Below are positions 18,847 to 27,355 of a stretch of 64,000 nt of DNA, in pieces. The notes under the pieces are model-generated. The model was not told where the DNA came from. It searched no databases and saw nothing but the letters and a program-made list of their open reading frames with translations. Position 1 is the first letter of the stretch. Each line of letters opens with the position of its first letter. Source of the stretch: Limisphaerales bacterium (GTDB lineage Bacteria; Verrucomicrobiota; Verrucomicrobiia; Limisphaerales; UBA1100); NCBI GenBank assembly GCA_014382585.1, contig JACNJL010000044.1:43894-107893 (forward strand). Reading direction: 5' to 3'. Both the position numbers and the translations under genes were made by a program.

Positions 18847-19599
18847 CTATTTTCGAAACACTTTAGTGGAAGAAGGCCCCATGGTCACTCCGCCTCTGGA
18901 ATTAATGTGCGCCTTAACAAGTTTACCCCTAACTCCCAGATCTGCATCGGTAGATTGCTTGGCACTGCCATCCATTAACACCAACTGACCCTGACTTTTA
19001 TTTAGCCCTGTGAAGGCCTCCGCGTGCGGAGGGTCTGCATCCGCACCACACCAATCCGCATCAGCAAGATCTTCGCCATGCACGTTTAAGGTCACGGAAA
19101 GAATGGAAGCGGGGCGAATGCTGTCTGCACCCTCCACAAACCCATAACTGATTGCCTTGGCCAATTCCATGTTATGGCCTTGAGCCTTTGTGTTATAGCT
19201 TGCCCATTTGGACTGACAAACCTCATTGGCAGCCTGGCGGGCGGCATCACAGGGCGAGGTGATGAGTTTAGCTGACTGGAGTTCACTTTTCATGGCCGCC
19301 ATTCCAATAATGCAACCGGTCATTTGGGAAAGCATTGTTTGATTGCCAAAATGATTCATGATTCCATGGGGGGTTAATTGCCATGGCATCCGACCATCGT
19401 TTTCCTGAGCGAAACCAATAGAGGCCTTACCAATCTGCGCAAGATTGTTTACGCACTTAATACGGGCCGCCTTAGCCTTAGCCCGCGCGAGGGCGGGCAG
19501 GAGCATTGAGGCTAAGATCCCAATAATTGCGATTACCACCAGAAGTTCAATTAGAGTAAAACCCGCCTGCCGGGCTTCATTTATTCTTTCTTTATTCAT
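18847..19599 (-). CDS. Type II secretion/type IV pilus pseudopilin with DG-type C-terminal tail
   Basis: A 250-residue prepilin-like protein. The class III signal is clear: basic leader, the Gly13/Phe14 cleavage site in [18 protein letters not shown], and one hydrophobic helix. The C-terminal segment [19 protein letters not shown] is the short motif that marks the large pseudopilin families of Planctomycetota and Verrucomicrobiota. Cysteines in the soluble domain (CINN-like CVNN, GCII, SPCDAA, VCQSK, DWCGAD) may form disulphides. No secretion machinery genes are nearby. The leader before the ATG is very AT-rich and has no clear Shine-Dalgarno sequence. A terminator follows. Confidence 0.9.
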   Translation of the reverse strand: MNKERINEARQAGFTLIELLVVIAIIGILASMLLPALARAKAKAARIKCVNNLAQIGKASIGFAQENDGRMPWQLTPHGIMNHFGNQTMLSQMTGCIIGMAAMKSELQSAKLITSPCDAARQAANEVCQSKWASYNTKAQGHNMELAKAISYGFVEGADSIRPASILSVTLNVHGEDLADADWCGADADPPHAEAFTGLNKSQGQLVLMDGSAKQSTDADLGVRGKLVKAHINSRGGVTMGPSSTKVFRK

Positions 19600-19661
19600 C
19601 TTATAATTAAAATTTTTGATTTTTATATTTTTAGCAGCACCGTGTCAGGTCGCCACATTAT

Positions 19662-19690
19662 CCGTAAAAAGCCTTACAGGCACTTTACGG
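19662..19690. other. Inverted repeat between the Cys-rich gene and the pseudopilin gene
   Basis: CCGTAAA (19662-19668) pairs perfectly with TTTACGG (19684-19690), with an inner GCCT/AGGC pair. On the minus strand the inner hairpin is followed by five T residues, so it may act as a weak terminator for the gene ending at 19715 or as a leader structure of the pseudopilin transcript. Either role is inference. Confidence 0.5.
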
Positions 19691-19714
19691 GTTTCGTTTT
19701 AAAGGAAAAGGAAG

Positions 19715-20128
19715 CTAAGCCACCGATCGAGGCGGAGGCGAAGGAGGGGGAATGGGTTCGATAAAGAAAACAGAATTCGGATCGATTACGCAATTCAGAA
19801 ACTTACCGGAATCCTCATGGATGCTAACATCACATGGGGGCATAGGAATCAACGGGCAAAGAATATCCGCCAGAACAGCTTCGTCAGGCACTCCATTCTG
19901 GTGGTTTTGGGTTTGTTGAATAATCTGGCAGATGTCACAGGAATCTCTGCAACTCATGGCTTTTTCGAGTGCCTGATCCAAGGGCATGACCTCTAGATTC
20001 ACTAATGTATTATTACTCAAGGCAACCAACTGCAATAACACCAAGCGCGGCCCCAGCCCGAAAGCAATAGTCGCAATTATAGCAACCCGTAAGGCTTGAC
20101 GAATCCAGATTGGCAACGACCGGCTCAT
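19715..20128 (-). CDS. Small cysteine-rich exported or membrane-anchored protein, unknown function
   Basis: A 137-residue protein with one N-terminal hydrophobic helix (about residues 13-37), then a short soluble part with a cysteine cluster CRDSCDIC and three further cysteines (ILCP, PPCDV, LNCVI), and a Pro-rich end. The spacing could bind a metal or form disulphides outside the cell; I recognise no family. Its start overlaps the lipoprotein gene upstream by four bases, so the two are probably co-translated and may work together. The sequence looks like real coding DNA because of this overlap and its ordinary composition. Confidence 0.6.
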   Translation of the reverse strand: MSRSLPIWIRQALRVAIIATIAFGLGPRLVLLQLVALSNNTLVNLEVMPLDQALEKAMSCRDSCDICQIIQQTQNHQNGVPDEAVLADILCPLIPMPPCDVSIHEDSGKFLNCVIDPNSVFFIEPIPPPSPPPRSVA

Positions 20129-20511
20129 TTGTCTTTTATGATCAACTGAAACGCCCCGGACATTTTGCTATTCGCCTCGGGCACCGGGATGGCGTTGTAT
20201 TTCCAATCCACACGAATTCGATAGGCCACCCCTGTTGCGCTTGCCGGAACAGGCACCAGCGTCTCCCAACGGTTGGTGACCAGTGCTGTTCGCTGCATCG
20301 GAAAACTATTCGTCCCCACCAGCACCACCGGATGCACCGTTTCGTGGCGGACACCGTTGGCGTTGTTTTCCCAAATGATCTCGACGCGATATAGACCGTT
20401 GGGATCGCGCGGCTGTTGGGTCACGGTGAGGTTGGTGAGCGTGGCGCGGGCGCAGCCGCCCATTAGCAGCGCGGCGATGAAAACGATGAAAATTCCCGTT
20501 TGGCGTGTCAT
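20125..20511 (-). CDS. Small predicted lipoprotein, unknown function
   Basis: A 128-residue protein with a clean lipoprotein signal (IFIVFIAALLMGGC, lipidated Cys20). The mature domain of about 108 residues looks like a beta-rich fold (LYRVEIIWENNANG, VAYRIRVDWKYNAIP) reminiscent of Ig-like modules, though no family is certain. It overlaps the Cys-rich protein gene by four bases. It is divergent from the PpiD-like gene at 20626 and has no Shine-Dalgarno sequence. Confidence 0.7.
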   Translation of the reverse strand: MTRQTGIFIVFIAALLMGGCARATLTNLTVTQQPRDPNGLYRVEIIWENNANGVRHETVHPVVLVGTNSFPMQRTALVTNRWETLVPVPASATGVAYRIRVDWKYNAIPVPEANSKMSGAFQLIIKDK

Positions 20512-20573
20512 TGCTTAGCGGCATATTTGCACCGGCGAACGCGCTTGTAAAGCGAATTGGCAGGGAAATTGGT

Positions 20574-20602
20574 TTGACCCACCCGAGCCGGTGCGCTATG
20601 GG
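20574..20602 (+). promoter_or_regulatory. Candidate sigma-70-type promoter for the PpiD-like gene
   Basis: TTGACC (20574-20579) matches the -35 consensus at five of six bases; 17 bases later TATGGG (20597-20602) is a weak -10. Predicted transcription would start near 20609, about 17 bases before the ATG. The weak -10 keeps confidence low. Confidence 0.3.
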
Positions 20603-20625
20603 TTCGCGTCCCATTTTACAAGCCT

Positions 20626-22932
20626 ATGTTTGGAACTTTTCGTAAACACTCGCAGCCGCTGTGGATCGCGATCATCATTGTGGTCGTCATCAGCTTTGTC
20701 ATCTTTTTCACGCCAAATTTTGACCCCTTTGACACTGGCGGAACGGTCACCGCCGATGCCGCCGCGGTGGAACAGGCACAGAGCCATATTCTCATCAATG
20801 AAGTCATCGAATTGCGCCAGCGCCAATCGTTAGCTCAATCACTTGCACGGAACGGCCGCATACAGGAAGCCATACAACTCTCAGGCGGAAATTTTCAGGA
20901 AGCTTTCCAGTTGATCCAATCGCCCGACGTATTGGCCACCGCCAACGCCAACCGCATCGCCGGCAACTCGCGCCACATCGATCTCGACGGCGATGACTAC
21001 AACGATATCAACAGTTTGGAATACCGTGCCCGCATTCGGTTACGAAAGCTGGCTCTCGCCCGGGAGCTGGGCATCATGATCAGCGACAGCGCCGTAAACG
21101 CCGCACGAAATTTTATGGTGCAGAACCTCAACGGCACACAGGAATACAACGCCAACCATTACGATCAACTGATGAACCAACTGGCCAATGGCGGCTTCAT
21201 CGCCTCTGGCCGCATAGGCCGCGAGCAATTCGATGATTATCTGCGAAACCGCCTCACGCTGATGCAGCTTAACGCGTTGATGACCCGCAGCGCTGGATTC
21301 TGGCCCGATACGGATACAGCCGAACTTTTTGCACGCCAAAACCGGGAGTACGCCGTGGAAGCCGCTTTCATCTCCCTCACCAACCATACCGCCTCCGCGA
21401 CGAATTATGCCGACCTCATCAAAGCCGATGGGTTCACCAATCATTTCAACCAAATCGCCAACCAATACCAAGTGCCCGTTCACCGAACCATCGCCTATGT
21501 GAAAATTGAACTGGCCGATTTCGAAGGCGACATCCGCAAAGAATTAAAATTTGATGATGAAGTGCAAAAACTCATTGAACAGCACAACACCACCACCAAC
21601 CGATTAACCGAAACCAACGGCACCGCATTGCCCATCAATGCCACCAACCTCCTCGCCCGCGCCGAGGAAGAAGTGCGGAAAACACCTATCGGAGATAAAA
21701 TGTTTGAAATCTCCAACGCCGCCGCGCGCGCTCAGGCGCTCGCCTTCCGCAAAGCCCTTTTCATTCAGCCCCCCTACGCCACCGCCCTCCTCGGAGCCAC
21801 CGCCAAACAATTTGGGCTACCGCTTCACACCGCCACCTTCAGCCGTGAAAATCCGCCCGAAGATCTCCCCGGTGCCCTCATCGAGGCCGCCTTTGCCTCC
21901 TCGCTCAAGTCCGGCAAATTGCTCGAAAGCGCCGTGTTTACCACAAACCCGAACCACATTTACATTCTCGGCCTCCAATCTATTACGCCCCTCAAACTGC
22001 GGCAATACGCCGAGCTGACCAAGGACGAGCAAAAAGAAGTTCACGAAAGCTTCCTCACCTCCGAAACCCGCCGGTTAGCGCTGGAAGCCGGTGAACAATT
22101 TCAGGCCGTCGCCGAAGCCAGCCTCAAAGAAGGCCGCACGTTTGCCCACACCGCCACCAACGCCGGGCTCAGCATGGTCACCCTCCCGCCATTTTCACTC
22201 TACACCGCAGCTAGCACGAACCACATTGATTTACTGAAAAATCTCGTGCCACTCAACACCCTGCAAAACGCCGTGCGCACTCACGAACAAAATCAACAAA
22301 GCAAACCCGACTCCGAAAAAGAAAACCTCTCCGCCTTTCTCGAAAACATCGATGGCGGCGTTTCGTTTAACGACTCCATCGCCGGATATGTACTGCACAT
22401 CACCAAACGCACCAACCCCATCGCGCCCGATGCCAATGCCCTCCGCGAATTTGCCGCAACGAGTCGACGCAACACCCGCACCCAGGCCGCCGGCAACGAT
22501 TGGTTTACTGGCCACCAACGCCAACTCGATGCTGAAATTATCATCAGCTCCCTTGAAAACCGCCGCGCCGGTTTGCCTTCGGAAATTAATGAGGTGAACG
22601 AAAACATCCTCTATAAAGAACAAAAACTCGCCGGACAACTCGCCGCCAGCCTGAAGCAATCGGGCATCACCGATAAAACAATCACCGACCCCCTTGAGCA
22701 TTGGACTGAAGCCCAAACAGGCACGCTGAAAAAACAGGTGCACGAACATTATTTTGCCCAGCCCCCCAAGCACCCCGCCGCCGCCAAAATAATCGTCCCG
22801 CTCCTCAGCAGCGGTCTCCGGGAACCGTGGGCAGATTTAGATGAAGTGATGGCCGACCTACACAAACTCAAATCTCTCCAAGCCACCGGCATCGACGAGG
22901 CCATCGCCAAAGCCAAGCAATTAGTGAAATAA
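20626..22932 (+). CDS. Membrane-anchored SurA/PpiD-like periplasmic folding factor
   Basis: A 768-residue protein with a short cytoplasmic tail, one helix (PLWIAIIIVVVISFVIFF, about 11-28) and a large periplasmic part, the topology of PpiD. A SurA N-terminal-like chaperone region covers roughly residues 125-245 (LALARELGIMISDSAVNAA; IGREQFDDYLRNRLTLMQL). I do not see a convincing parvulin active-site pattern in the rest, so it may be a chaperone without isomerase activity. The gene converges on pssA with a single base between the stop codons. Function in outer-membrane protein folding is inferred from the family. Confidence 0.75.
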   Translation: MFGTFRKHSQPLWIAIIIVVVISFVIFFTPNFDPFDTGGTVTADAAAVEQAQSHILINEVIELRQRQSLAQSLARNGRIQEAIQLSGGNFQEAFQLIQSPDVLATANANRIAGNSRHIDLDGDDYNDINSLEYRARIRLRKLALARELGIMISDSAVNAARNFMVQNLNGTQEYNANHYDQLMNQLANGGFIASGRIGREQFDDYLRNRLTLMQLNALMTRSAGFWPDTDTAELFARQNREYAVEAAFISLTNHTASATNYADLIKADGFTNHFNQIANQYQVPVHRTIAYVKIELADFEGDIRKELKFDDEVQKLIEQHNTTTNRLTETNGTALPINATNLLARAEEEVRKTPIGDKMFEISNAAARAQALAFRKALFIQPPYATALLGATAKQFGLPLHTATFSRENPPEDLPGALIEAAFASSLKSGKLLESAVFTTNPNHIYILGLQSITPLKLRQYAELTKDEQKEVHESFLTSETRRLALEAGEQFQAVAEASLKEGRTFAHTATNAGLSMVTLPPFSLYTAASTNHIDLLKNLVPLNTLQNAVRTHEQNQQSKPDSEKENLSAFLENIDGGVSFNDSIAGYVLHITKRTNPIAPDANALREFAATSRRNTRTQAAGNDWFTGHQRQLDAEIIISSLENRRAGLPSEINEVNENILYKEQKLAGQLAASLKQSGITDKTITDPLEHWTEAQTGTLKKQVHEHYFAQPPKHPAAAKIIVPLLSSGLREPWADLDEVMADLHKLKSLQATGIDEAIAKAKQLVK

Positions 22933-22933
22933 C

Positions 22934-23872
22934 TTAACCCCCGTTTTCCAACGGCACATCCTCCTCAATCTCGCGCCGCGTCCGATGCGGCATCCACGGC
23001 CGCACAAAGCCGTACACGAGATACACAATAAAAATCAGCGGCGCCCCCAGCGGCAGCGCGTATTTCCGCCCCACCGTCGCCAAAAGTCCGATCGCCACCG
23101 CCGCAATCACCATAAAGAAAAATGATCGCGACCCGCGCAGGTTTACTTTTTTGAACGTCGGATAGGCCACCCTGCTCACCATCATCGCAGAAAGAAACAA
23201 CAACAACACCGGCAGCGCAAATTTCCAGTCGCCCTGCGTAAACCCTTTATCCTCAAACCAAATCAAAAAATAAGTAATGCTCGCCACCAATCCCGCCGCC
23301 GCCGGAATAGGGAATCCCTTAAACTCCCTCGAATGCTTGCCCGCCGCCTCGCCGCGCGCCTTGCGATCATCCTCAAGGGCTGAGTAGCAATTAAACCGCG
23401 CCAACCGCAGCGCCCCACAAATCACATAAATTGAGGCAATCCCCCAGCCCACCTCCGGCGAGTTCTGAAACACATCGCCCAACACCACCCGATGCACCAA
23501 AAACGCCGGCACAATCCCGAAGGAAACCACATCCGCCAGCGAATCAAACTCCCGCCCAAATGGACTATCATACCCTCCGAGCCGCGCCACGCGCCCGTCC
23601 AACACATCAAACACGCACGCCAACAAAATCAATTCCAGCGCCCAATAAATCGCCTGTTTCGCCGCAATAAATTGATCCCCAAACACCGGGTACTTCGTTG
23701 GATCCCACTCGTACAAGCTCGGCGCGCCCACAATGATCGTCAACGCCAAAAAGCCACAAAACAAATTCCCCGCCGTAAACAAATTCGGCAGAAAATAAAT
23801 CTTTAATTCCCCGTTGTCATCAAAGCCAATGGGAGGCTTGGAGCCCTTGCGGTTGGGTTTGGATTCAGACAT
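22934..23872 (-). CDS. pssA: CDP-diacylglycerol-serine O-phosphatidyltransferase
   Basis: A 312-residue integral membrane enzyme that makes phosphatidylserine, the precursor of phosphatidylethanolamine. The CDP-alcohol phosphotransferase signature is complete: DVLDGRVARLGG followed by FGREFDSLADVVSFG. The ATG at 23872 (MSESKPNRKGS) is chosen because the upstream in-frame extension is not family-like. About eight helices follow the N-terminal FLPNLFTAGNLFCGF. No decarboxylase gene is next to it. It is divergent from lpdA. Confidence 0.93.
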   Translation of the reverse strand: MSESKPNRKGSKPPIGFDDNGELKIYFLPNLFTAGNLFCGFLALTIIVGAPSLYEWDPTKYPVFGDQFIAAKQAIYWALELILLACVFDVLDGRVARLGGYDSPFGREFDSLADVVSFGIVPAFLVHRVVLGDVFQNSPEVGWGIASIYVICGALRLARFNCYSALEDDRKARGEAAGKHSREFKGFPIPAAAGLVASITYFLIWFEDKGFTQGDWKFALPVLLLFLSAMMVSRVAYPTFKKVNLRGSRSFFFMVIAAVAIGLLATVGRKYALPLGAPLIFIVYLVYGFVRPWMPHRTRREIEEDVPLENGG

Positions 23873-23953
23873 TAACACCCCCCGGTGCCCAGCACCGGAA
23901 AACAGCCGCACGCTACCCCAACCCACCCAAAAACTAAAGCTGATAATGGGATT

Positions 23954-23988
23954 AGGGAGTAGTGGCCAAATTCACACCCCTACTCCCT
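23954..23988. repeat. Inverted repeat in the pssA-lpdA divergent region
   Basis: AGGGAGTAG (23954-23962) and CTACTCCCT (23980-23988) form a perfect nine-base inverted repeat with a 17-base loop. Two more imperfect CTCCC units follow up to about 24002. It sits between two divergent genes, so it could be an operator or a remnant of a short repeat element. Confidence 0.5.
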
Positions 23989-24050
23989 ACTCCCCACTCC
24001 CTCAAAAATTTCTTATTTGCCACCGGTCGCTTCGTCGCTAGATTGCGCGC

Positions 24051-25463
24051 GTGAGTGATTTGAATTATGACCTCGCCATTGTTGGCGCTGGCCCCGGTGG
24101 ATATGTGTCCGCCATTCGCGCGGCGCATCACGGGCTGCGGGTGGCACTCGTGGACCCCAACCCGCCCGGCGGCGTGTGCCTGCATACCGGCTGTATCCCC
24201 ACCAAAACGATGGTCGCCAGCGTGGATCTACTGCGCCAAGCGCAGCAGTCCAGCCAATGGGCCGTGAGCATCGCCCAATCGGAAGCGCAGTTGGCCGCTA
24301 TTGTGGATCGCCGCCAAAAGGTGGTGACCAAGCTCGCGGCGGGCGTGCAAAATCTCATCGACAAAAACGGCGTCGATTTCATCAAAGGCCGCGGGCGTTT
24401 GAAAAGCCCCACCGAAATTGAAGTGACCGATGCCGAAGACAACGTCACCCAAACGCTCGTCAACCCGCGCGCCATGATCCTCGCCACCGGCTCGCGCCCA
24501 ACAGATTTGCCGATCGCCCAGCGCGATGGCGCGCGCATTCTCAACAGCGATGATTTGCTAACGCTCACCGAATTGCCGCCGCGTTTACTCATTCTTGGCG
24601 GCGGCTACATCGGCTGCGAATTTGCCAGCATCTTTGCCGCGCTCGGCAGCGAAGTCACCGTGCTCGAGGCCGAACCGCGCTTGCTCCCCGGGATGGATCC
24701 CGATCTATGCGATTTTTTGCGACGCGGATTCAAACGCCAAAAAATCACTGTCCGCCTAAACACAACCGTCCAATCCGCCACCGCCACCGATCAAGGCGTC
24801 TCCGTCCAACTTGCCGATGAAACCCTCGAAGGCACGCACCTCCTTGTCGCCGTCGGCCGCACGGCCAACACCGAAGCCCTCGGGCTCGAAGCCGCCGGTG
24901 TGGCACTCGATGGCCGCGCGATTGGCGTCAATGAATGTTGCCAAACCAACGTGCCCAACATTTTTGCCATCGGCGATGTCACCGGCAAAATGCAACTCGC
25001 CCACGTCGCCACCGCCCAGGGCCGCATGGTGGTGGATAACCTTATCGCCGGCAAAAACAATGCGGCAATGAATTACGATGAAATCCCCGCCGCCGTGTTC
25101 ACGCATCCGGAGATCGCCACCATCGGCCTCACCGAAGCGGAGGCCGAAGCGCGCGGCATTCCCATCCGCATGGGCCGCTTCCCCTTCGCCGCTATCGGCA
25201 AAGCCCTCGCGCAAGGGGAGACTGATGGATTCGTCAAACTCATCGCCCACGCCGAAACCGGCCAACTCCTCGGCGGCCACATCCTTGGCGGCCACGCGGC
25301 AGAACTCATCGGCCAAATCACCCTCGCCATTAAATTGAACGCCACCGCCGAGCAACTCACCGAAACCATCTTCGCCCACCCCACCCTCAGCGAAGCCATC
25401 CTCGAAGCCTCCGAAGCCCTCTTCGGCCAAGCCACCCATTTACCCAAAGCCCGCGAACGTTAA
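24051..25463 (+). CDS. lpdA: Dihydrolipoyl dehydrogenase
   Basis: A 470-residue flavoprotein that reoxidises dihydrolipoamide in 2-oxo-acid dehydrogenase or glycine-cleavage complexes. It has the N-terminal FAD fold (LAIVGAGPGGYVSAIRA), the redox disulphide CLHTGCIPTK, the NAD-binding fold LLILGGGYIGCEFAS, the IFAIGDVTG motif, and the C-terminal His-Glu pair in FAHPTLSEAILE. The start is GTG at 24051. No E1 or E2 genes are adjacent, so the partner complex is unknown. The following gene starts inside its stop codon. Confidence 0.93.
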   Translation: MSDLNYDLAIVGAGPGGYVSAIRAAHHGLRVALVDPNPPGGVCLHTGCIPTKTMVASVDLLRQAQQSSQWAVSIAQSEAQLAAIVDRRQKVVTKLAAGVQNLIDKNGVDFIKGRGRLKSPTEIEVTDAEDNVTQTLVNPRAMILATGSRPTDLPIAQRDGARILNSDDLLTLTELPPRLLILGGGYIGCEFASIFAALGSEVTVLEAEPRLLPGMDPDLCDFLRRGFKRQKITVRLNTTVQSATATDQGVSVQLADETLEGTHLLVAVGRTANTEALGLEAAGVALDGRAIGVNECCQTNVPNIFAIGDVTGKMQLAHVATAQGRMVVDNLIAGKNNAAMNYDEIPAAVFTHPEIATIGLTEAEAEARGIPIRMGRFPFAAIGKALAQGETDGFVKLIAHAETGQLLGGHILGGHAAELIGQITLAIKLNATAEQLTETIFAHPTLSEAILEASEALFGQATHLPKARER

Positions 25464-25999
25464 TGAGTCAAAACATCGTCTACTTCGATTTGGAAACCAA
25501 ATACGCCGCGGACGATGTGGGCGGCTGGAGTCATATCGACAAGATGGGGATGAGCATCGGCGTCACGTACAGCACGGCGCGCGGGGATTACAAAATTTAC
25601 GGTGAACCGGAGGTGGAGGATCTCATCAAGGAACTCCAGCGCGCCGATTTGGTGGTGGGATTTAATCACATCCGTTTCGATTATCGCGTGCTGGAGGGTT
25701 ACTCGATTTTTGATTTCAGCCAGGTGCCTTCGCTCGATATGTTGATTGTGCTCAACGACACGCTCGGCCATCGCCTCAAGCTCGACTCCATCGCGCAAGC
25801 CACGCTCGGCTGCGAGAAATCCGCCGAAGGATTGCAGGCCATCGAGTGGTACAAACAAGGCAAACTCGCCGAGATCGCCGAGTACTGCTGCTTCGATGTG
25901 AAGATCACCAAACTCGTCCACGAATACGGCGCCGCCCACGGCCATCTGTTTTACACCAATCGGTTTGGAAATAAACTAAAGGTGGAAGTGGAGTGGTAA
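25463..25999 (+). CDS. Predicted DEDD-family 3'-5' exonuclease (RNase H-like)
   Basis: A 178-residue RNase H-like protein. Acidic residues sit where the exonuclease motifs are expected: Asp9 and Glu11 in VYFDLETK, Asp in GFNHIRFDYRVLEG, Asp in PSLDMLIVL and Asp in EYCCFDVKIT. Proteins of this kind often stand alone or are attached to helicases; here it is free-standing. Its ATG overlaps the lpdA stop by one base (TAATG), an arrangement without obvious functional logic. DNA or RNA substrate cannot be told from the sequence. Confidence 0.75.
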   Translation: MSQNIVYFDLETKYAADDVGGWSHIDKMGMSIGVTYSTARGDYKIYGEPEVEDLIKELQRADLVVGFNHIRFDYRVLEGYSIFDFSQVPSLDMLIVLNDTLGHRLKLDSIAQATLGCEKSAEGLQAIEWYKQGKLAEIAEYCCFDVKITKLVHEYGAAHGHLFYTNRFGNKLKVEVEW

Positions 26000-26018
26000 A
26001 TGCAACCGTTGCACCCAA

Positions 26019-26034
26019 TGTAGCCCGGGCTACA
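26019..26034. repeat. Perfect 16-base palindrome TGTAGCCCGGGCTACA
   Basis: This self-complementary sequence lies between the converging exonuclease and amidase genes and contains the amidase stop codon (26030-26032). It has no T run, so it is not a standard terminator. It may block read-through from both sides or be a small repeat; both are inference. Confidence 0.6.
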
Positions 26035-27271
26035 GGGCGGACGCCACGCCTACCGCTAGCTTCTGCCGATACGCGGCGGTATCCACTTTTCTGGATTCGG
26101 TGGGGTTGGAAAGATAGCCGCCTTCCACCAAAATCGCGGGGCGTTTCTGGCCTTTGATGACGGACATAAAACGCACGCGGCGCACGCCTCGATCAGGCAT
26201 TTTGCAGGTGAGCAGCAATTGATTGTGCACGCGGGCGGCGAGTTGAAAGCTGCTGGCGTCCCACGGGTTATTGGGCAATTTGGTGGAAACCGGATCGGGA
26301 TTGCCGCGCGTGAAGTGCGAGGGCATTCCGGTGGGCGAGATGCAATACGTTTCCAAACCGCTCACCTTCGCGGCGGCGGCGTTGAAGTGCAGGCTGATAA
26401 ATACCGAGGCGTGCACGCGGTCGGCGAACTTCACGCGATCGGTCAGCGAGAGGCTGTCATCCGTGACGCGCGTGAGGTACACCCGCCAGCCTTTGCGTTC
26501 CAAAAGCGGCTTGAGCCGCATCGCCCAATCGAGCGTGTATTCCTTTTCGTATTTCTTGTTGAAAATACTGCGCGTGCCTTTGTTGTCTTTGCCGTGGCCG
26601 GCATCGATCACCGCCACGCGACCGAGCGTGGGCATTCCGGAAATGAGCGGCGCGAGATGTTTCTGCACGTCCAGCGCGTGGATATAAAGATGGCCCTCCA
26701 CCAAACGCGGCCCAAAGCCGAGCCAGATTTGCATGCCCTGACAAGTGATGAGGCGCTGACGCGGCGTGAAGTCAAACCGCATATTCGCCGCCACCAAACG
26801 ATGCACCGTGCCGCTGCGCTGTTGGATGCGGCCAAACCAGCCTTCGTATAACTTGCCCCAACGCTCGAGCGAAATCCATTCCGCGTCGGCAACCTTCACC
26901 GTGTATTCCTTGGGCAACGCCTGCGCGGGCATTAGTTTTTCACCCTGCAAAACGATCGGCTGCGCAGGTTGCACCTTCGGTCGCGCGGGAGGCGCGGTGG
27001 ACGCCGTGCCCGTGCCGGGCGGCAAATATCGTGGCGGCTTGGCCGTGGCGACGCGCACGGGTGGCGCGGGCCGTTCGGGTTGTTGTTTTGCGACCCCAGT
27101 TTTTTTGGCTGCGGGCACACGGTAAGTGATCGGTCCGTGACTGCGCGGCGTCATTTCACACGACGCCAAGACCACGACCGCCAAGAGAGCGGAGTACGCC
27201 CGTTTTGATTTTGTTTGCACCTCCTTTGTCACGCCGACAGGGCGCGAAAAATGCGACGCGCACCCTGCCAT
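26030..27271 (-). CDS. N-acetylmuramoyl-L-alanine amidase (Amidase_3), predicted lipoprotein
   Basis: The C-terminal half is a zinc-dependent Amidase_3 domain that cuts the peptide stem from peptidoglycan glycan: VIDAGHGKDNKGT, KEYTLDWAMRL, ISLHFNAA and ILVEGGYLSNPTE hold the metal ligands and catalytic Glu. A Pro-rich linker (about residues 55-110) and an AMIN-like region precede it. A signal ending in VVVLASC suggests lipidation. The start is uncertain: the ATG at 27271 makes a long leader, whereas GTG at 27220 gives a normal lipoprotein signal. An AAGGAGGTG stretch overlaps the latter GTG but is too close to serve it. The gene is divergent from ubiX. Confidence 0.88.
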   Translation of the reverse strand: MAGCASHFSRPVGVTKEVQTKSKRAYSALLAVVVLASCEMTPRSHGPITYRVPAAKKTGVAKQQPERPAPPVRVATAKPPRYLPPGTGTASTAPPARPKVQPAQPIVLQGEKLMPAQALPKEYTVKVADAEWISLERWGKLYEGWFGRIQQRSGTVHRLVAANMRFDFTPRQRLITCQGMQIWLGFGPRLVEGHLYIHALDVQKHLAPLISGMPTLGRVAVIDAGHGKDNKGTRSIFNKKYEKEYTLDWAMRLKPLLERKGWRVYLTRVTDDSLSLTDRVKFADRVHASVFISLHFNAAAAKVSGLETYCISPTGMPSHFTRGNPDPVSTKLPNNPWDASSFQLAARVHNQLLLTCKMPDRGVRRVRFMSVIKGQKRPAILVEGGYLSNPTESRKVDTAAYRQKLAVGVASAL

Positions 27272-27355
27272 CCACCCGCCGCGATGTCGAGGTTATTCAC
27301 AATGGTGAACAAACCGCTTGCGCCATTTCCCCTGAAAAAGTAATGCTTTGCGCCC

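Noticed and set aside
27220..27228. AAGGAGGTG, a perfect Shine-Dalgarno-like sequence before the amidase
   Set aside because: No start codon lies 5-10 bases downstream in frame; the GTG inside it is too close. It is probably a chance match within coding or leader DNA.
27293..27301. TTATTCACA, a match to the relaxed DnaA box
   Set aside because: Only one box was seen, with no AT-rich unwinding region or dnaA/dnaN genes. Several chance matches are expected in 64 kb.
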